Positions 13,396 to 16,838 of a stretch of 16,838 nucleotides of DNA are shown in pieces. Both the position numbers and the translations under genes were made by a program. The notes beneath the pieces are model-generated. The model was given only the letters and a program-made list of their open reading frames with translations, did not search any database and was not told the DNA's origin. The stretch is from Nitrospirota bacterium (GTDB lineage: Bacteria > Nitrospinota_A > UBA7883 > JACRGQ01): NCBI GenBank assembly GCA_024275775.1, contig JAJRYM010000015.1:1-16838 (forward strand), written 5' to 3'. Within the stretch, counting starts at the first letter, position 1. Every line of letters begins with the position of its first letter.

Positions 13396-16300
13396 CAGTC
13401 GCAAATTCCCCCGAACAGATTCCTGCCGTTATCCCACTGGCCGCCGTCGGTCGGCCTGTGGCACTGATTGCAAAGCTGAATATTGCATCCCTTACTGACG
13501 TCCTTGCTGTGTTTGCTGTTGAACCTGGACTGATGGCAAACAAAACAGTCTTCTTCGCTTGTACTGCCGCCGGTTATGCTGAATCCCTGGCTGTGGCATT
13601 TGGCACAGCTGTTTTTAACAGAACCGTGCCATCCGTTAAACGTCATCGCTGTATGAGCGAAGGTTCCCTGTTGCCAGAGGGTGTCCGTAGATTTGTGGCA
13701 GGTGGTACAGGTCGGGTTCGCTCCCGAAGCCTGGTGCGAAATATTCGAGTTTGGGTTGTACTGCGATATGTGGCAGGTGTTGCAATCGTTCGCCGTCGCG
13801 GCGCCCAGCCACTTAAGCGTTGCGGACCCTGAAAGGTGGCAGTTGGTGCATGTCTGCTGAAGCGATACGTGAGCTCCTACAAACGTCATCGTGGTATGCC
13901 CGAAAGTGCCCTGATTCCAGCTGACATGCGTTGGTGAGTGGCATCTCGCGCAATCGCCGGCAACCGTTACGGTGGCGTGGGCGGTGCCTGCCGTACCCGA
14001 AGTGGCGGCGTTGAAATTAGCGGCGTGGCAGATGTTGCAGTCGTTGGCCGTGGAGGCTGACCATTTCGGCAAAGCCGACCCTGCGTTATGGCAGTCGGAG
14101 CATATTTTCTGCAAGGCCGAGTGAGGGCCGACAAAGGTCATGCTGGAATGGGTAAAACTTGCCTGGGTGAACGTTGAAGCCGTAAGGGAATGGCAGGTCG
14201 TGCAGTTGGCCGATGCGCCGGAAGCGGCGTGGGCGATGCTTGCGTTAGTGGTGGTCGCCGATGTGAAATTTGTCTGGTGGCATTTATCGCAGTCGTTGGC
14301 CGTGGAGGCTGACCATTTCGGCGCGGCGGTATTGAGATTATGACAGCTTGTACATCTGAATCCGGAACCGGCCAGAGAGCCGAACGATTGCGCCGCCAGA
14401 GTGGAGTGCGGCCCCACGAACGTCATACTGCTATGGCCGAAACTGTTCTGCGTCCATGTGGGGAAAGAAGAAGAGTGGCATGTAGTGCAGTCGCTCGCCG
14501 CTCCGCCGGCCGCGTGGGCAATGCCGGCATTCGCGCTACTAGCCGACGACGAAGTAAACTGCGACCCATGGCATATATTGCAGTCGCTCGCAAACTGGGC
14601 CGTGGGCCATTTCAGACTGAGGAGGCCGGAGCCTGTTCTGGCCTGATGGCATGACGCGCATTGAGACTTGAGACCAGCGTGAATGCCGTCGAAAGTCCAT
14701 GTCGCATGCTCATGGTTGGTGGCGGGCTGGAAACTGTAAACAGTGTGGCAGAATGTGCAGTCGGTGCTGGCTCTCTGATGAAAGGCATTCAGCGTGGCGG
14801 CTGTAAACCTGTCCCTATGGCAGTCAACGCAGTCGAACGGCGTGTTCCTGTATACCCTGTTCTGGTGGCATCCTTCGCAGTTCGTAATCCGATGCGCACC
14901 TTCCAGCCTGAAACCTGTCGTTGAATGGCGGAAGCGAAGCGGCTCCCACGTTTGGAAATCGTGGCACTCCGCGCATCCCGTGCCGAACTGCCCGATATGC
15001 GCGTCTATATGGCAGGTTGTACAATCGTCTCCGCTCAAGCCGCCGAAGGACCCGGGTGTTTTGTGGCAGGCAACGCAGTCTGCCCTCGTGTGCGCTCCTT
15101 TAAGAGGCATGGCGGTAAGATCGTGAAAACCGCCGGTCGGTTTCCATGTTTCCGGGGAATGGCATTCTCGACAGTTCGGGCCGAGAGAGCCTTTATGCTT
15201 ATCGTCTTTTTTGTGGCAGTCAACGCAGTCGCTCTTTATCGGTTTAAAGCGCACCTTCCCGTCGGGCCGTTTTTTATGACAGCCTTCGCACTTCGCTTTC
15301 GCATGTTTGCCGGTAAGTTTGAAACCTTTGTACTTCGTATCCGAATGGCGGAACAGCGACGGTTTCCACCCTGTTTCGGTATGGCAATCCTCGCACTTCT
15401 TCTCTTTGAACTGCCCCTTGTGCTCGTCGGTATGGCAATCGGCGCAGGCGGTACTTTTAATCGGCTTGAAGTGAAGAGTGCCGGCGGAATCCTTTTTATG
15501 GCACTTGGCGCACTTTACCTTTGCATGCTTCCCGTTGAGCTTGAAACCTTTGTAGGCGGGGCTGTCGTGGCGGAATTTCGTCGGCTTCCACCCCTGCTCC
15601 GTATGGCAGTCAAGACAATCGCGCCCCTTGAACTGTGCGCCGTGGATGTTGCCCCGCTTGCGGGTATCGTGGCATCCTTTGGCGGTGCAGGAAGCGGTTT
15701 TAATCGGTTTGTATTTAACGAGCTTCGTCCGCTTGTCGACCTTGTGGCACTTGGCGCATTTTGCCTTCGCATGCTTGCCTTTCAGCTTGAACCCTTTGTA
15801 CTTCGGATTCGAGTGGCTGAAGATAGTAGGCTTCCAGCTTTCCATGGCATGGCAGTCGTCGCAACCTCTTCCTTTAAACTGCTTGCCGTGGATGTTGCCC
15901 CGCTTGCGGGTATCGTGGCATCCTTTGGAAGCGCAGGTGCCGGTTTCAATCGGTTTGTATTTAACGGCTTTCGTCCGCCTGTCGGGCCTGTGGCATTTGG
16001 CGCATTTCAGTTTGGCGTGTTTGCCTTTAAGCTTGAAGCCTTTGTACTTCGGATTGGAGTGGCTGAAGGTCGTCGGCTTCCATCCTTTCTCGGAATGGCA
16101 TTCAAGGCAGTTCCGCCCCTTGAACTGTGCGCCGTGGATGTTGCCCCGCTTGCGGGTATCGTGGCATCCTTTGGCGGTGCAGGAAGCGTATTTTATAGGT
16201 TTGTAGCCGACGATTTTTCTTTTGGACTTGTGGCACTTGGCGCATTTCAGCTTGGCGTGCTTCCCTTTAAGCTTGAAACCTTTGTACTTCGCATTTGAGT

Positions 16301-16838
16301 GGCTAAACGTGGTCGGCTTCCATCCCTTTACGGTGTGGCATTCATCGCATGAACGGCCTGCGAACTGTTTGCCGTGAATATTCTTCCGCTTGGCTGAATC
16401 GTGGCACCCTTTCGTATTGCACGTCTTGGTATCAAACGGGCGGTAATGAACGATTTTCGTAATGGGGTCGGCTCTGTGGCACTTGGAACACGCAAGCTTG
16501 AGATGCTTTCCTTCAAGCCGGTATCCAACGTACTTTTTCGTATTGTGCTTGTAAAGGGAAGGTTTCCAGTTTTCAACCGTATGGCAGGATTCGCACTTTT
16601 TACCCTTGAACTGCTTTTTACCGTGCGTTAACCCGCCCCGCTTCTTATTGTCGTGGCATCCGGAAGCGTTGCATGTGTCGAACCGCGCTATCTTGAACTT
16701 GCCCTTGCCCATTTGAGGATGGCAGGATTCGCACTTCTGCTGAAGATGCTTGCCTTTAAGCGGATATTTTGTTTTGTCGTGATTGAATTTCGTTTTTTTC
16801 CAATCCTGCTCGGTATGGCATTTGGCGCAGTCCTTGCC
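13395..16838 (-). CDS. Giant multihaem c-type cytochrome, 43 haem motifs visible (N-terminus outside window)
   Basis: The reading frame is open to the window edge, giving 1147 residues and no start or signal peptide, so the real protein is longer than the ATG at 16712 would suggest. I count 38 CXXCH and 5 CX4CH motifs, many with additional His residues nearby that can act as distal ligands. Three regions follow one another. Positions 16838 to about 15200 are strongly basic, with repeats such as KGFKLKGKHAK and three haems per ~82 aa, including CX4CH. About 15200-14720 is transitional, with single modules such as CVDCHKKDDKHKG. About 14720-13500 is Ser/Thr/Ala-rich, with repeats of SSMTFVGPHS and KWSASTANDCNICH. 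It ends GGICD and overlaps the barrel gene. Role: haem wire of the periplasm/outer membrane for extracellular electron transfer, inferred from haem number and context. Confidence 0.93.
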   Translation of the reverse strand, partial: GKDCAKCHTEQDWKKTKFNHDKTKYPLKGKHLQQKCESCHPQMGKGKFKIARFDTCNASGCHDNKKRGGLTHGKKQFKGKKCESCHTVENWKPSLYKHNTKKYVGYRLEGKHLKLACSKCHRADPITKIVHYRPFDTKTCNTKGCHDSAKRKNIHGKQFAGRSCDECHTVKGWKPTTFSHSNAKYKGFKLKGKHAKLKCAKCHKSKRKIVGYKPIKYASCTAKGCHDTRKRGNIHGAQFKGRNCLECHSEKGWKPTTFSHSNPKYKGFKLKGKHAKLKCAKCHRPDRRTKAVKYKPIETGTCASKGCHDTRKRGNIHGKQFKGRGCDDCHAMESWKPTIFSHSNPKYKGFKLKGKHAKAKCAKCHKVDKRTKLVKYKPIKTASCTAKGCHDTRKRGNIHGAQFKGRDCLDCHTEQGWKPTKFRHDSPAYKGFKLNGKHAKVKCAKCHKKDSAGTLHFKPIKSTACADCHTDEHKGQFKEKKCEDCHTETGWKPSLFRHSDTKYKGFKLTGKHAKAKCEGCHKKRPDGKVRFKPIKSDCVDCHKKDDKHKGSLGPNCRECHSPETWKPTGGFHDLTAMPLKGAHTRADCVACHKTPGSFGGLSGDDCTTCHIDAHIGQFGTGCAECHDFQTWEPLRFRHSTTGFRLEGAHRITNCEGCHQNRVYRNTPFDCVDCHRDRFTAATLNAFHQRASTDCTFCHTVYSFQPATNHEHATWTFDGIHAGLKSQCASCHQARTGSGLLSLKWPTAQFASDCNICHGSQFTSSSASSANAGIAHAAGGAASDCTTCHSSSFPTWTQNSFGHSSMTFVGPHSTLAAQSFGSLAGSGFRCTSCHNLNTAAPKWSASTANDCDKCHQTNFTSATTTNASIAHAASGASANCTTCHSLTASTFTQASFTHSSMTFVGPHSALQKICSDCHNAGSALPKWSASTANDCNICHAANFNAATSGTAGTAHATVTVAGDCARCHSPTHVSWNQGTFGHTTMTFVGAHVSLQQTCTNCHLSGSATLKWLGAATANDCNTCHISQYNPNSNISHQASGANPTCTTCHKSTDTLWQQGTFAHTAMTFNGWHGSVKNSCAKCHSQGFSITGGSTSEEDCFVCHQSRFNSKHSKDVSKGCNIQLCNQCHRPTDGGQWDNGRNLFGGICD
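13600..14720 (-). repeat. C-terminal cytochrome repeat family (Ser/Thr/Ala-rich, three haems per unit)
   Basis: Protein-level tandem repeats of roughly 80-95 residues, marked by an F-x-H-x3-MTF-x-G-x-H element near 13640, 13880, 14130 and 14418 and a diverged one near 14690. Each unit carries a C-x2-CH after that element, a KW-S-A/T-AND-C-N-x-CH, and an AHA...DC-T-x-CH. Copies are similar but not identical in DNA. Boundaries are approximate. Confidence 0.8.
15447..16673 (-). repeat. N-proximal cytochrome repeat family (Lys-rich, CX4CH + two CXXCH per unit)
   Basis: Five tandem units beginning at their CX4CH cysteine: 16673-16422 (84 aa), 16421-16182 (80 aa), 16181-15936 (82 aa), 15935-15690 (82 aa) and 15689-15447 (81 aa). 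Each reads CX4CHD..KR..IHG.QF.GR..C..CH....W.P..F.H....Y.GF.L.GKH...C.KCH. The third and fifth units contain a 75-nt perfect DNA repeat at 16114-16188 and 15622-15696, 492 bp apart, and the fourth unit shares about 44 nt of it. The visible sequence before 16673 looks like the end of a further unit. Confidence 0.9.

Noticed and set aside
14925..16298. Open 457-codon plus-strand frame opposite the cytochrome repeats
   Set aside because: It is the mirror of the repeated Lys/Cys/His codons on the minus strand, repeats with the same 246-bp rhythm, and lacks a ribosome site; the minus strand carries 43 haem motifs and is clearly coding.
15444..16838. CRISPR-like regular repeat spacing
   Set aside because: The ~246-bp period is an in-frame protein module with diverged copies, not short identical repeats with unique spacers.
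16712..16838. ATG at 16712 as the true start of the cytochrome
   Set aside because: The frame upstream to the window edge is open, in phase, and encodes two more CXXCH motifs and a GKH repeat element; the ATG has no signal peptide after it.

Overview
The window looks like a piece of chromosome from an anaerobic, respiring Gram-negative bacterium. A giant multihaem c-type cytochrome is encoded next to an outer-membrane beta-barrel, and a di-haem membrane cytochrome b lies next to an iron-sulfur/flavin oxidoreductase. Such inventories are typical of metal- or mineral-respiring Desulfobacterota (Geobacter-like) and some Nitrospirota and related phyla. The sequence alone does not fix the phylum.

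Layout. (1) Positions 1-2267, minus strand: a housekeeping run ispF > gltX > cysS (cysS cut by the window edge), with gltX and cysS overlapping as ATGA. (2) Positions 2515-8730: a sugar island of four genes. These are a 771-aa GT4 glycosyltransferase with a large helical C-terminal domain (+), a large GH130-family enzyme (-, convergent), a GT4 fused to a type II phosphomannose-isomerase cupin (+, divergent from the GH130), and a compact GH130 phosphorylase-like enzyme (+). (3) Positions 8771-9674: a LOG-family nucleotide phosphoribohydrolase and an overlapping 72-aa Cys/His protein. (4) Positions 9785-12051, plus strand: membrane cytochrome b, then an FeS/FAD oxidoreductase, behind a good sigma70-like promoter. 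(5) Positions 12130-16838, minus strand: a cytochrome fragment of at least 1147 aa with 43 visible haem motifs, whose start lies outside the window, followed by a 421-aa outer-membrane barrel whose start codon overlaps the cytochrome stop (TGATG).

How the parts may work together. None of the four sugar proteins has a signal peptide. GH130 enzymes act on beta-mannosides, often by reversible phosphorolysis, and the two GT4 proteins could build the chain. I infer a cytoplasmic make-and-recycle system for a beta-mannoside or mannan, perhaps a carbon reserve or surface-glycan precursor, but chemistry and linkage are unproven. The right-hand half reads as two electron-transfer modules arranged tail to tail. 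One is a cytoplasmic-membrane cytochrome b/flavoprotein pair. The other is a periplasm-to-outer-membrane conduit formed by the giant cytochrome and barrel.

The most notable points are the giant cytochrome built from two different three-haem repeat families (one lysine-rich with CX4CH motifs, one Ser/Thr/Ala-rich), the mannoside island with its GT4-PMI fusion, and the flavoprotein whose FAD-closing motif lies before rather than after its Rossmann core.
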